A stretch of 22,758 nt of DNA from Thermoplasmata archaeon (GTDB lineage: Archaea; Thermoplasmatota; Thermoplasmata; Thermoplasmatales; Thermoplasmataceae), in the NCBI GenBank assembly GCA_021811525.1, contig JAJZOK010000004.1:1-22758 (forward strand), read 5' to 3'. Below are positions 1-8,015 of this stretch, piece after piece. How positions within the stretch are numbered: the stretch's first letter is position 1; every line of letters begins with the position of its first letter. The translations under genes and the position numbers were made by a program. Below the pieces are notes generated by a model that saw only the letters and a list, made by a program, of their open reading frames with translations, was not told where the DNA came from and ran no database searches.

Positions 1-6
1 CCAAGG

Positions 7-1326
7 TCAGTTGCGAGGTTTGAAGTGTAGCGGTAGCCCATATGCACCTTCGGCAGCTTCCTTAAGGCCCTCTGATATTGTGGGGTGCGGGTGTATTGTG
101 AGCCCTATGTCCATGGCCATAAGTCCGGACTCAATTGCCAGCGACACTTCGCTAATGAGCTCAGAGGAATGTGGTGCAACGATTCCAGCGCCTGTAACAA
201 AGCCTTTCTCGTCGTAGTAGAGCCTGTAAGTGCCAAGGCGGTTATTCATTCCGAGGGACCTGCCGTTTGCGCCTGTGGGAAATGATGAAAACTGCCCTTC
301 CAGTTTTCCTGTGTACGATATCTCTGGATCGGAATAGATCACATATGGCATGGCCCTGTACTCAACCTCTGAGTTCCCTCCGGCAATGTTATCTGCAGCC
401 ACATCAGCGTCGTAGAATGCCTTGTGTGCCAGCATTGGCTGCCCAGAAACATCGCCAACTGCATAGACACTCTCTACGCTTGTTCTCTTCCTGGAATCGG
501 TCTTTATGAAACCATGGTCCATCTCAAGCCCAAGGTTCTCAAGCCCGAAGCCATTCACGTTTGGTCTCCTGCCAACCGTGAGGAGAACTGAATCTGCATT
601 CACTGCTTCGCCGTTCTCAATCTTCACAACGTACCGGTCGGTTTTCTCAACCGATGCTACCTTGGTGGATGTAAGGACTCTCACATTGAGGTCCCTGAGT
701 CGCCTTTCCACGTGCCTAACAAGTTCCCTGTCCACGCCTGGGAGTATTCCCTCCATCATTTCCACAATGGTAACATGTGATCCAAGCTTTGCAAATGCAG
801 TTCCAAGTTCAACGCCTATGTACCCTCCGCCGATGATGACAAGATCCTGAGGGATCTCCTTCACATCTAGCATTTCCCTGTTGAACAGGACTTCCTTCAT
901 GGAATCGAACCTTACAGGAACCGATCCCGTGGCAATTACCATGTTGTCACAGGTATAGTTGCTGCCATTCACTGAGACAGTGTTTCTGTCCACTATGCTG
1001 GCTTCCCCCTTCTCCATCTGGACGCCGTAATTCTTGCAGAGGATTTCCACTCCGCCCGTGAGTTTCTGGATCATGGACCATTTCCACTGCTGCCACTCCT
1101 CCATATTGAGGTTCAGTGACATATCCACACCGGGGAGTTCCCTCAGATGTGAAACTGAATGGGAAAGTTCAATGAGGGCCTTAGAAGGTATGCATCCGTA
1201 ATTGAGGCACTCTCCGCCAACCTTGTCCTTCTCAACAAGCATTACCTTCTTGCCTTTCTGTCCAAGCCTGATCGCAGTGGAGTACCCTCCCGGGCCAGCT
1301 CCGATTATAATTGCATCGAAATCCAT
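7..1326 (-). CDS. lpdA: dihydrolipoamide dehydrogenase (E3)
   Basis: FAD-dependent E3 that re-oxidises dihydrolipoyl groups on E2 with NAD+. Seen in the 439-residue product: an N-terminal dinucleotide-binding GAGPGG (9-14); the redox disulfide CLNYGC (C40, C45); a second Rossmann motif, VIIGGGYIGVELG, in the NAD domain; AVGDV in the FAD domain; and the C-terminal His-Glu dyad in HPHPTISE (H414, E419). Length is a little under the usual 460-470. The ATG start follows a GAGGTG ribosome site formed at the end of the E2 gene, 3 bases after the E2 stop, so translation is probably coupled. It is the last gene of the lipA-E1-E2-lpd operon that can be seen; the stop lies only 6 bases from the window edge. 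Identification is firm. Confidence 0.97.
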   Translation of the reverse strand: MDFDAIIIGAGPGGYSTAIRLGQKGKKVMLVEKDKVGGECLNYGCIPSKALIELSHSVSHLRELPGVDMSLNLNMEEWQQWKWSMIQKLTGGVEILCKNYGVQMEKGEASIVDRNTVSVNGSNYTCDNMVIATGSVPVRFDSMKEVLFNREMLDVKEIPQDLVIIGGGYIGVELGTAFAKLGSHVTIVEMMEGILPGVDRELVRHVERRLRDLNVRVLTSTKVASVEKTDRYVVKIENGEAVNADSVLLTVGRRPNVNGFGLENLGLEMDHGFIKTDSRKRTSVESVYAVGDVSGQPMLAHKAFYDADVAADNIAGGNSEVEYRAMPYVIYSDPEISYTGKLEGQFSSFPTGANGRSLGMNNRLGTYRLYYDEKGFVTGAGIVAPHSSELISEVSLAIESGLMAMDIGLTIHPHPTISEGLKEAAEGAYGLPLHFKPRN

Positions 1327-1329
1327 AAT

Positions 1330-2553
1330 TCACCTCAGTAATAGTATTTCAGGGTTCTCCAGGAATTCCTTGAGCCTCACAAGGAATCTTGTTCCCATTG
1401 CACCGTCTATGAGCCTGTGGTCACAGGAAAGCGAGAGGTTTGTTTTCAATCTTTCAGATGAGCCCTCTCCCGACTTCATGATCCTGTGGACGCCAAGTAT
1501 TGCAACTTCAGGGAAGTTGATGATTGGAGTTGAGATGATTCCCCCTATGGTGCCCACGTTGGAAACCGTGAAAGTGGCATTCTGCACTTCATTAAGCTTT
1601 AGCTGCCCCTTTCTTGCCCTTGAGGCCAGATCTGAAAGTTCTTCTGCAACCTGAGTTATGCTCTTCTGGTCCACATTCATGAGGACAGGGACGGTCAGCC
1701 CGTCCGGTGTATCAACCGCAACGCCGATGTTGTACACTTTCCTGAGGGTGTAGTTCTTTGCATCCTCGTTGTATATTGCATTGAGGTACGGGTATTCCTT
1801 CAGCGCTGCTGCACTTGCTTTTATGAAGAATGCAGTGAAAGTAACCTTGGCATCTATCTTGGAAAGTGCAGTTATGGACTGCCCAATCCTCGTGAGATCA
1901 ACCTCCTCCACAACGGTGAAATGGGGTATGATCTGCTTCGACTTCGTCATTTTCTCGAAGATAAGCCTTCTGAGGCCACGTGGTTCCAGTATCTCATCTC
2001 CTGCACTTTGGACGGCAGTATGAACAGGTGGCGTGGATACCTTGACTTCTGGAGCAGGTTCGGCCACCGATACGGGTTTCTCCTCAACTGGCCTGTAATT
2101 CTCAAGGTCCTGTAAAGTCACCCTTCCATGGTCTCCGGTGCCCCTGATCCTGGTCATGTCGATGCCCTTCTCCCTTGCAATTCTCCTTACTGCAGGTGAT
2201 GCAAGCACCAGGCCAGTCAATGTCTTCACAACGCCCCTAGGAGGTTCCTCCTGCACAGGCACGCTTTCAACCTTGACTTCGTGCGGAAGCTGCTCTTTCT
2301 GAGGTTCCGGTTCTCCGCCCTCGGTCTCGATCTCTATGAGGACACTTCCAACCTGGACAACCTGCCCCTCCTGGAAGAGAATGCTCCTGACTGTACCCCT
2401 GACAGGCGACGGAATCTGTACCGTGACCTTGTCGGTCATGACTTCAACCATTTCCTGGTCAACTTCTATGGATTCTCCGGCCTTGACATGCCACTTTACA
2501 ATCTCGCCCTCTGAGACTCCTTCTCCAATATCCGGTAATTTGAATTCGAACAT
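1330..2553 (-). CDS. 2-oxoacid dehydrogenase E2, lipoyl acyltransferase
   Basis: Core acyltransferase that moves the acyl group from E1 to CoA. The 407-residue product has one lipoyl domain (1-78) with the modified lysine in MTDKVTV (K42), a Pro/Glu-rich linker, a peripheral-subunit-binding domain (about 117-152, SPAVRRIAREKGID), a second linker and the catalytic domain (about 190-407) with DHRLIDG (H379, D383). The frame stays open to 2628, but homology starts at MFEFKLPDIGEG, and this ATG has AGGTGA six bases upstream, overlapping the E1-beta stop. I therefore reject the 25-residue extension, which would lie inside E1-beta. Substrate specificity cannot be read from E2. By analogy with the Thermoplasma complex, a branched-chain acyltransferase is likely. 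Confidence 0.95.
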   Translation of the reverse strand: MFEFKLPDIGEGVSEGEIVKWHVKAGESIEVDQEMVEVMTDKVTVQIPSPVRGTVRSILFQEGQVVQVGSVLIEIETEGGEPEPQKEQLPHEVKVESVPVQEEPPRGVVKTLTGLVLASPAVRRIAREKGIDMTRIRGTGDHGRVTLQDLENYRPVEEKPVSVAEPAPEVKVSTPPVHTAVQSAGDEILEPRGLRRLIFEKMTKSKQIIPHFTVVEEVDLTRIGQSITALSKIDAKVTFTAFFIKASAAALKEYPYLNAIYNEDAKNYTLRKVYNIGVAVDTPDGLTVPVLMNVDQKSITQVAEELSDLASRARKGQLKLNEVQNATFTVSNVGTIGGIISTPIINFPEVAILGVHRIMKSGEGSSERLKTNLSLSCDHRLIDGAMGTRFLVRLKEFLENPEILLLR

Positions 2554-2557
2554 CTGC

Positions 2558-3526
2558 TCACCTGAAATTAAGTATTTTTGCTGCCGCTTCGGCGATCCTC
2601 TTCTCGTTTGGGAGGTAGTATTCCTCAAGCCTGTATGGAATTGGCGTATCCGGCCCTGTTACCCTGATGATTGGCGCATAGAGGTATTCGATCATCCTCT
2701 CTGAGATGAGTGCCGATATCTCTGCCCCCATGCCAAGTGTCCTTGGCGCTTCATGGACTATCATGACCCGCCCCGTCTTCTTCACTGACGCTCCAATGGA
2801 ATCCACATCAATTGGAAGGAGAGTCCTCAGGTCCAGGACATCTGCATCCAGGTTGTTCTTCTGCACGGTGGAAAGCACCGTGGGGACCATTGATCCATAG
2901 GTTATGATGGTCATCTTGTCTCCCTCGTGCACAAGTTTTGCCTTGCCAATCTCCTCCCTGTAATCCTCTTCCGGGACCTCTGCCTTTGCAGCCCTGTACA
3001 GCCTCTTTGGCTCCATGAAAATGACCGGGTCGTTCATGTCCATAGCCGAAGACAGGAGCCCCTTTGCATCGTAGGGGTTTGACGGTGTCACAACTGTGAG
3101 CCCTGCAGTATGGACAAAATATGATTCTCCGCTCTGTGAATGGTAGAGCCCTCCCCTGACTCCTCCTCCGTATGGCGTCCTGAGAACAAGGGGTAGGGGA
3201 AGCCTTCCCGCGGTCCTGTACCTCATCTTTGCCATCTGGTTGATTATCTGGTCGAAAGCGGTGTATATGAAATCCTGAAACTGTATTTCCGGGACCGGGC
3301 GCAGGCCGTTAATTGCCATCCCTATGGCAGCCCCAACAATCCCAAGTTCTACTAGGGGTGTATCCATGACCCTCTCCTGTCCGTATTTTTTCTGGAGCCC
3401 CTCTGTTACCCTGAACACTCCTCCATCCACACCGATGTCTTCTCCAAGCAGTACAATGGAATCATCTGCGGACATTTTCATGTCCAGTGTGTGATTTATA
3501 GCCTGGACCATGTTCATTGTGGTCAC
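2558..3526 (-). CDS. 2-oxoacid dehydrogenase E1 component, beta subunit
   Basis: Forms the thiamine-diphosphate-dependent E1 decarboxylase with the alpha subunit encoded next door. The 322-residue product has the GGVFRVTEGL stretch (35-44), DTPLVELGIVG with the cofactor-activating glutamate E60, EIQFQDFIYTAFDQI, and the HSQSGESYF segment found in pyruvate and branched-chain E1-beta proteins. Start is GTG at 3526: its GTGA overlaps the TGA of the alpha gene, and GGAGG lies seven bases upstream. An ATG three codons in is possible but worse spaced. Strict E1-alpha/E1-beta translational coupling fits a heterotetramer assembled in fixed ratio. Confidence 0.95.
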   Translation of the reverse strand: MTTMNMVQAINHTLDMKMSADDSIVLLGEDIGVDGGVFRVTEGLQKKYGQERVMDTPLVELGIVGAAIGMAINGLRPVPEIQFQDFIYTAFDQIINQMAKMRYRTAGRLPLPLVLRTPYGGGVRGGLYHSQSGESYFVHTAGLTVVTPSNPYDAKGLLSSAMDMNDPVIFMEPKRLYRAAKAEVPEEDYREEIGKAKLVHEGDKMTIITYGSMVPTVLSTVQKNNLDADVLDLRTLLPIDVDSIGASVKKTGRVMIVHEAPRTLGMGAEISALISERMIEYLYAPIIRVTGPDTPIPYRLEEYYLPNEKRIAEAAAKILNFR

Positions 3527-4536
3527 AGGATCTCCTCCATCTCTTCACTGATGTTCCATGGCATCTTCTCGTAAACATCCTGGAACATGGTTTCAGGTGC
3601 GGGGGCCTCAATCTTTTCGCAGGCATCGAATTTCTCGTTCACGATCCTGCTGCTCTCAGCTTTAATCTTCTCTATGACATCATCGGTGAGGTAGCCCTTT
3701 TCCTTGAACAGCTTCTCATTTATCACAACGGGGTCCCTTTCGTCCCCTTCCTTTACTATATCTGTCTGGTACTTCGTCGGGTCATCAGATGTGGAGTGGG
3801 GCCCCATCCTGAAGAACCGCACTTCCATGAGCACAGGTCCCTTGCCGCTTCTCACATGCTCCACGGCTTCCTGTGCCACCCTGTATGAATCGTCAATGTT
3901 GTTTCCATCTGCGTGGAGGCCCTTGATTCCGTAAGCTTCGGCCTTTTTCCAGATATCAACTTTTGTCTGCTTTTCAACCGGCAGGGATATTGCCCAGCCG
4001 TTGTTCTCACAGAAGAAAATGATAGGGAGGTTCCAGACAGCGGCCATGTTCAAGGCTGCATGGAAATCCGGTGTTGAAGATGATCCTTCGCCAAAACTTG
4101 CCACCACGATCCTGTCCTCCTTCCTGTACTTGACTGCATATGCTGCTCCAACTGCAAGAGGGAGGTTTGTTGCAACAGGGCTCTGCACAGACATGAAATT
4201 CTGTTCCTCAGCGAGGAAATGGCTCGGCATCTGCCTTCCCTTGGCCAGGTCTTCGTTGTTTCCCATGACCTGGTTTAAGAGTGTTTCAATGGGAACACCC
4301 CTGTGAATCATCAGGGCAACGTCCCTGTAGTACTGGAAAAGGAGGTCATCCTTGTCCAGTGCCATTGAGAGGCCAATCTGGCCTGCTTCCTGTCCCATGG
4401 AAGGGGTGTAGAAACCAACCCTGCCCTGCCTCTGGGCTGTAATAATCTTTCTGTCAAGCGTTCTTGAGAGGATCATGGCCCCATAGGCCCTAATATGCCT
4501 CTCCCTTTCAGTTTGCTCGTTTACCATTTCAGTCAT
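3523..4536 (-). CDS. 2-oxoacid dehydrogenase E1 component, alpha subunit
   Basis: Thiamine-diphosphate-binding subunit that decarboxylates the 2-oxoacid. The 337-residue product carries the cofactor motif GEG (149-151) ending in ENN (177-179), the GRQMPSHF segment (100-107) and QSPVATNLPLAVGAAYA (118-134). These last two resemble branched-chain E1-alpha more than the pyruvate enzyme. The chosen ATG has GGAGG seven bases upstream (in AGAGGAGGATTAAAATG) and overlaps the 3' end of lipA by eight bases. The frame continues open to 4590, but that part lies inside lipA and has no homology. Substrate assignment to branched-chain 2-oxoacids is inference; pyruvate could also be used. Confidence 0.94.
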   Translation of the reverse strand: MTEMVNEQTERERHIRAYGAMILSRTLDRKIITAQRQGRVGFYTPSMGQEAGQIGLSMALDKDDLLFQYYRDVALMIHRGVPIETLLNQVMGNNEDLAKGRQMPSHFLAEEQNFMSVQSPVATNLPLAVGAAYAVKYRKEDRIVVASFGEGSSSTPDFHAALNMAAVWNLPIIFFCENNGWAISLPVEKQTKVDIWKKAEAYGIKGLHADGNNIDDSYRVAQEAVEHVRSGKGPVLMEVRFFRMGPHSTSDDPTKYQTDIVKEGDERDPVVINEKLFKEKGYLTDDVIEKIKAESSRIVNEKFDACEKIEAPAPETMFQDVYEKMPWNISEEMEEIL

Positions 4537-5386
4537 TTTTAATCCTCCTCTTTGCCCAGGCTTCCGCAGCCCTGTAAGAGGTTCTGACAAGTGGCCCGGA
4601 TGCCACGAAGGAGAATCCGAGCGAGTAAGCCAAATCCTCTAGGTTTTTAAACCTATCTATTTGGGTATATTCAACAACAGGTAATTGCATTTTCGTTGGT
4701 CTGAGATACTGGCCAATTGTAACAATGTCCACATTTGCTTCCCTGAGGTCCCTCAGGGCCTGCACCACTTCATCATCCGATTCACCCAATCCAAGCATGA
4801 GCGATGATTTTGTCAGCTGGTTGGGGTTCTGTTGCTTGATGTACCTTAAAACTTCCAGGGACTGGTCATAACCTGCCCTGGCATCCCTCACTGTTGGGGT
4901 AAGCCTCCTCACAGTCTCGATGTTGTGGGCCAGCACAGCCGGCTTTTCCCTGATAATAAGGTCAACGAGGCTCTTTTCACCCCTGAAATCCGGGATAAGC
5001 ACTTCCACAAGAGGGCCAGACTGTTTCAACTCCCTGAGGACAGTGGCGAAGTGTGCCGCGCCCTGATCAGGAAGGTCATCCCTGTCCACTGATGTAACAA
5101 CAACATAAGTGAGACACATGATCTTTGCGGACTGCACAACCTTGGCCGGCTCATCAGGATCAAGCGGAAGCATATGCCCATGGGTAACGCCGCAGAACCT
5201 GCAGCCTCTGGAACAGTTGCTTCCCATTATCATAAAGGTGGCAGTGCCGCTTTCCCAGCATTCCGAAACGTTGGGGCACTTCGCCTCCTCACACACTGTA
5301 TAGAGCGTCCTGTCCCTGAGCGTCTTCTTTATGCGCAGGTAGGACTCCCCGGAGGGGATTTTCACCTTTACGTAATCTGGTCTCAC
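4529..5386 (-). CDS. lipA: lipoyl synthase (radical SAM)
   Basis: Inserts two sulfurs into the octanoyl chain on lipoyl domains. Numbering from the longest frame (TTG at 5413): auxiliary 4Fe-4S cysteines C41, C46, C52 (CX4CX5C), radical-SAM cysteines C67, C71, C74 (CX3CX2C), and a C-terminal RTSYRA matching the usual RSSYxA, whose serine ligates the auxiliary cluster. Full length for the family. Two starts compete: TTG at 5413 and GTG at 5386; neither has an SD site. I chose GTG because conserved homology (RPDYVKVKIP) begins there and a TATA-like CGATATACTT lies about 27-35 bases upstream, as for a leaderless first gene. It heads the operon whose E2 carries its substrate lysine. No octanoyltransferase is visible in the window. 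Confidence 0.95.
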   Translation of the reverse strand: MRPDYVKVKIPSGESYLRIKKTLRDRTLYTVCEEAKCPNVSECWESGTATFMIMGSNCSRGCRFCGVTHGHMLPLDPDEPAKVVQSAKIMCLTYVVVTSVDRDDLPDQGAAHFATVLRELKQSGPLVEVLIPDFRGEKSLVDLIIREKPAVLAHNIETVRRLTPTVRDARAGYDQSLEVLRYIKQQNPNQLTKSSLMLGLGESDDEVVQALRDLREANVDIVTIGQYLRPTKMQLPVVEYTQIDRFKNLEDLAYSLGFSFVASGPLVRTSYRAAEAWAKRRIKND

Positions 5387-5411
5387 CGTTCTAAATGTTG
5401 AAAATATATTC

Positions 5412-5421
5412 AAGTATATCG
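5412..5421 (-). promoter_or_regulatory. probable TATA box of the lipA-lpd operon
   Basis: CGATATACTT on the minus strand, 26-35 bases before the GTG start of lipA. It fits a leaderless archaeal promoter. A second A/T-rich element, GAATATATTT, follows immediately, so the exact box is uncertain. Confidence 0.4.
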
Positions 5422-5497
5422 ATAAGAGATAACTAAAATATGAGTAATAACGAAAGCAAATTATTGCCGTTTGTGGGCTACAGATTCGGCCTCGGGG

Positions 5498-6250
5498 TTA
5501 CCTCATTGTAATGCTTCCAAGATTAACAGACTGGCCGGGGAGCAGAGTTATCCTTGAGAAATTAAGATTCAGGACTGTTGAATTGAATCCAAACAGAAGG
5601 CTTCCCTTGTAAAGAAGGCCCGCAAGTGCGCTCCAGTTTGCCATGCTTTTATTGTGGGTGGGGAAGCTAGCTGCATAAGGCCCACTGCCTATGAAGGAAT
5701 AACTTTCAGTGAAACCATATGTTTGCGGAACAATGGAGATATTTGTCCCATTGGGCCCGGACGGGCTGCTCATGTGCAGGACAGTCTCCACATATCCATC
5801 AATGGTTATTACATAATTGAGGGAATAGTTCATTTCAACATCTTCCGTGTTGTTGAAAATAAAGTTCTGGGTCATGTTCCTGCCAGTAACAAGGGAGACA
5901 ATGGTAAGCATTCCGCCTGTATAGCTGATGTTCTCATACACTGTATAGCTGTTCCCATTGTTGACATAGGTTGCATAATCCCCTGTGATACCATTCACGG
6001 TAGGGCCTGGTGGGGAAGTATAGATATATGCATAGATCGATGAGTTGTTCAATGTGTAATTCACTCCTCCGAGGCCATAGAAAGTTGCACGCGCGTTGCC
6101 GGAGCTGACTGCCTTGGAATCAAATTGGGACCTGTTGAAAGGAGGGGGGTTGTGTGAGTGATCCAAAAGCGGGTAACTCAGAACCAGGGCTATGACAACC
6201 ACTGCAACAGCAATCGCCGCAGCTGCTCCATATTTCTCCCTCTTGTCCAA
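5498..6250 (-). CDS. anchored extracytoplasmic protein, unknown family
   Basis: I do not recognise a family. The 250-residue product starts with a short basic head (MDKREKYG) and one hydrophobic segment (about 9-30), then an all-outside domain of about 220 residues. That domain is rich in Asn, Ser, Thr, Tyr and Gly, has no cysteine, and carries about 14 N-x-S/T sequons, as in heavily N-glycosylated archaeal surface proteins. The start is TTG: GGAGG stands eight bases upstream and the frame gives a clean signal anchor. It follows the neighbouring gene (6266-6970) after only 15 bases, so the two are probably cotranscribed and may act together at the cell surface. Confidence 0.7.
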   Translation of the reverse strand: MDKREKYGAAAAIAVAVVVIALVLSYPLLDHSHNPPPFNRSQFDSKAVSSGNARATFYGLGGVNYTLNNSSIYAYIYTSPPGPTVNGITGDYATYVNNGNSYTVYENISYTGGMLTIVSLVTGRNMTQNFIFNNTEDVEMNYSLNYVITIDGYVETVLHMSSPSGPNGTNISIVPQTYGFTESYSFIGSGPYAASFPTHNKSMANWSALAGLLYKGSLLFGFNSTVLNLNFSRITLLPGQSVNLGSITMR

Positions 6251-6265
6251 TCTAGCTTCCTCCTC

Positions 6266-6970
6266 TCACCCCAGCTCCATTTCCAGGAAACTTGCAGGGA
6301 GACCCTTGAGCATTACACTCAGGGTCGCAGTGCCGCCGTGGGTGCTGTAAATGCTGTAAAGGACGTAATCGGTTGTGGCGCTGTAAGTGTATTGCATCCA
6401 TGAAATCCATATGCTTCCATTTCCAAGATTCTCATACATCTGGTAGATGTAGTTACTCAGGACATTTCTGTCGGAGCTGTTGCGGTTGAAATTGGATGCC
6501 TGCAGCCCCCCGGAAAGGGTTGCATTCAGGGGATTTTTGGTTGTGAAATTTAGTGCAATGCCCGCATTTGGGCCACCGATTGGTTGAAGTTGCAGATGGC
6601 TTCCGAAATATGAAGGGATAGCAATGAATGTGATGTTCCCATCTGCAGTCTGGAAGCTCAACATCAATGATACTGCCTTTGACTGGTTATTCCATTTTCC
6701 ACTCACGGAAATGGTGCTGTAATAAGTGGTCTTTCCATGATTCACAGTGAAAAATGTTGGAGAGAATACAACCCAGGTGCTGTTTGAAGTTACGTTCAGC
6801 CCATTGCTCTGGGCAAAAATTCTGTAATTACCCAAGGTGAATTCATTCTGGCTCTGTATGAGTGCTGGACTGGAACCTAATTGAGTATGATGGAGAAGCA
6901 GTGTGCCAGGGACCATTGAGACAAGGATCAGCAATGAAGGCACCAAGACACATATTCTGGAATGTGCCAC
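6266..6970 (-). CDS. anchored extracytoplasmic protein, unknown family
   Basis: Unrecognised. From GTG at 6970 the product is 234 residues: a short head (VAHSR), one hydrophobic segment (about 6-27), then an outside domain rich in Ser, Thr, Asn and Tyr with about eight N-x-S/T sequons. The frame is open to 7105, but the extension crosses a good TATA-like TTTTTATA (6991-6998) lying 21-28 bases before this GTG, so a leaderless start at 6970 is preferred. Overall build matches the next gene (5498-6250): short head, anchor, glycosylation-rich beta-like domain of similar size. The two may be diverged relatives, but I see no long shared motif. Confidence 0.65.
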   Translation of the reverse strand: MAHSRICVLVPSLLILVSMVPGTLLLHHTQLGSSPALIQSQNEFTLGNYRIFAQSNGLNVTSNSTWVVFSPTFFTVNHGKTTYYSTISVSGKWNNQSKAVSLMLSFQTADGNITFIAIPSYFGSHLQLQPIGGPNAGIALNFTTKNPLNATLSGGLQASNFNRNSSDRNVLSNYIYQMYENLGNGSIWISWMQYTYSATTDYVLYSIYSTHGGTATLSVMLKGLPASFLEMELG

Positions 6971-6990
6971 AATTATAAAATTAAACCACA

Positions 6991-6998
6991 TATAAAAA
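6991..6998 (-). promoter_or_regulatory. TATA box for the surface-protein gene pair
   Basis: TTTTTATA on the minus strand, 21-28 bases before the GTG at 6970. It is the best-placed TATA-like element in the left half of the window. It supports a leaderless mRNA and argues against the longer open frame. Confidence 0.5.
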
Positions 6999-7278
6999 TA
7001 TTGCGTTATTATCCGGAAAAGGCCTGAAAAAGCCCTGCTGACGGAACAGGCAAATCCCCAATGTACCTTTTCACTTCCAATCTCGGATTCCACCTTCAGG
7101 GGCAATAAGTTGCGTTAATCTCGTGTCCAGGAATTATACACGATGTGTCGTCTCATACGCTGGACATTTTTGCAAAAAAAGGCATTTCAAATTAATATGT
7201 GTCAATGAATCGCCACTCGCCAAAAGAGTCCAAGAAAATACACTTGTCTATTATGCAACATAACTGAATGATAAGGAA
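6999..7278. other. intergenic stretch with terminator
   Basis: No convincing gene. On the minus strand a run of seven T (7174-7180), downstream of the 7279-7797 gene, is a likely oligo-T terminator. GTCCAG and CTGGAC (about 7119-7165) form a widely spaced six-base inverted repeat of doubtful meaning. Nothing else is evident. Confidence 0.4.
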
Positions 7279-7797
7279 TCAGTCCTTCATTTCAACTGCA
7301 TCTGTTCCAGTGCTGATCTCAGAACAGAAATCCCCATAGAACATGCAAAGGTACATGAGAATCTCTGAGTGCTTCTCCCTGCCCCACTTGGACAGGATCT
7401 GGGATATTTTCTTTGTTTCACTCGCACTCAGGCTGGCAATTGCCCTTTCTGCAATTTTTGCCCCCTCGACTGTGAGTTCTACTTTCTTCCTCACGTCTGG
7501 ATCAAGCCTGGGATTGGCAGATTTTTTCCCGTAGGTCCTCTTCCTGGCCAGTTCCGGGTTACTGGAAATAAACGCCTCTATATAGCCTGATTTCGGGCCA
7601 TATGGAGTATTGGTGTACAGGAGGTTTGATGCAATTCCTCCATCCCCTTCAATGAGGAAAAGCAGAAGGTTTAACCTTGCAAGGTCAGGGTTTGTTCCAA
7701 AGCTTCCGCTGTAAATCCTTGCTACTGCCAGGATCAGCTCTCCGCCTGTAAGGGACAGGCCTTCCCCCTGAAGGAAGAATTCATGATCCACTTTCAC
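7279..7797 (-). CDS. hypothetical protein, possible winged-helix type regulator
   Basis: No sure family. The 172-residue product is soluble and helical. The segment LNLLLFLIEGDGGIASNLLYTNTPYGPKSGYIEAFI (split: LNLLLFLIEGDGG, then a YGP turn) recalls the layout of YwgA/DUF4065-like proteins, where a YGP motif follows a winged-helix-like fold. That likeness is weak. A Lys/Arg-rich stretch follows (about 80-107), then a helical C-terminus. The start is GTG at 7797; another GTG two codons in is equally possible and no strong SD site is seen. It is divergent from an MFS transporter gene, and a near-palindrome (7803-7817) sits next to its start. A local regulator of the transporter is possible but unproven. 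Confidence 0.55.
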   Translation of the reverse strand: MKVDHEFFLQGEGLSLTGGELILAVARIYSGSFGTNPDLARLNLLLFLIEGDGGIASNLLYTNTPYGPKSGYIEAFISSNPELARKRTYGKKSANPRLDPDVRKKVELTVEGAKIAERAIASLSASETKKISQILSKWGREKHSEILMYLCMFYGDFCSEISTGTDAVEMKD

Positions 7798-7802
7798 GAC
7801 CT

Positions 7803-7817
7803 GTGGTGTTACACAAC
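7803..7817. promoter_or_regulatory. near-palindrome at the start of the 7279-7797 gene
   Basis: GTGGTGTTACACAAC reads almost the same on both strands (13 of 15). It lies 6-20 bases before the GTG start, at about the place where transcription would begin from the TATA-like CATATAGCAT (7831-7840, minus). This is a plausible operator. Confidence 0.3.
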
Positions 7818-7918
7818 TTCAGACATGGTTATGCTATATGAACTTGACCTATTGCGAAACTACAGGCAGTACTGCCTCATCAGGAGCTTGTGCAATAGCA
7901 TACACAACTTCATGCATG
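7810..7918. repeat. direct repeat pair in divergent intergenic region
   Basis: TACACAACTTCA occurs at 7810-7821 and again at 7901-7912. With two differing bases the match extends through CATG (7810-7827 and 7901-7918). The copies are 91 bases apart in the control region between two divergent genes. Confidence 0.5.
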
Positions 7919-7943
7919 TTGAAAATAGGGGTGTGTACTTCCT

Positions 7944-7993
7944 TTCTATATAGAATATAGAGTAGTATTTTCCCTCTATATTTCAAATATATG
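7944..7993 (+). promoter_or_regulatory. promoter and inverted repeats before MFS transporter
   Basis: TTCTATATAGAA (7944-7955) is a perfect 12-base palindrome. AATATAGAG (7954-7962) and CTCTATATT (7974-7982) form a nine-base inverted repeat with an 11-base spacer. AAATATATG (7985-7993) lies 23-31 bases before ATG 8016 and is the likely TATA box. The repeats overlap the promoter and could be repressor or activator sites. Confidence 0.45.
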
Positions 7994-8015
7994 CCCAATG
8001 GAACACTTTAGAACT

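Noticed and set aside
2554..2628. 25-codon N-terminal extension of the E2 gene
   Set aside because: It lies inside the E1-beta coding region, has no homology to E2, and the downstream ATG has a proper ribosome site.
4537..4590. 18-codon N-terminal extension of E1-alpha
   Set aside because: It overlaps the end of lipA in another frame, and the ATG at 4536 has GGAGG at ideal spacing.
6971..7105. 45-codon N-terminal extension of the 6266-6970 surface protein
   Set aside because: It runs through a well-placed TATA-like box and would put a soluble stretch ahead of a clean signal anchor.
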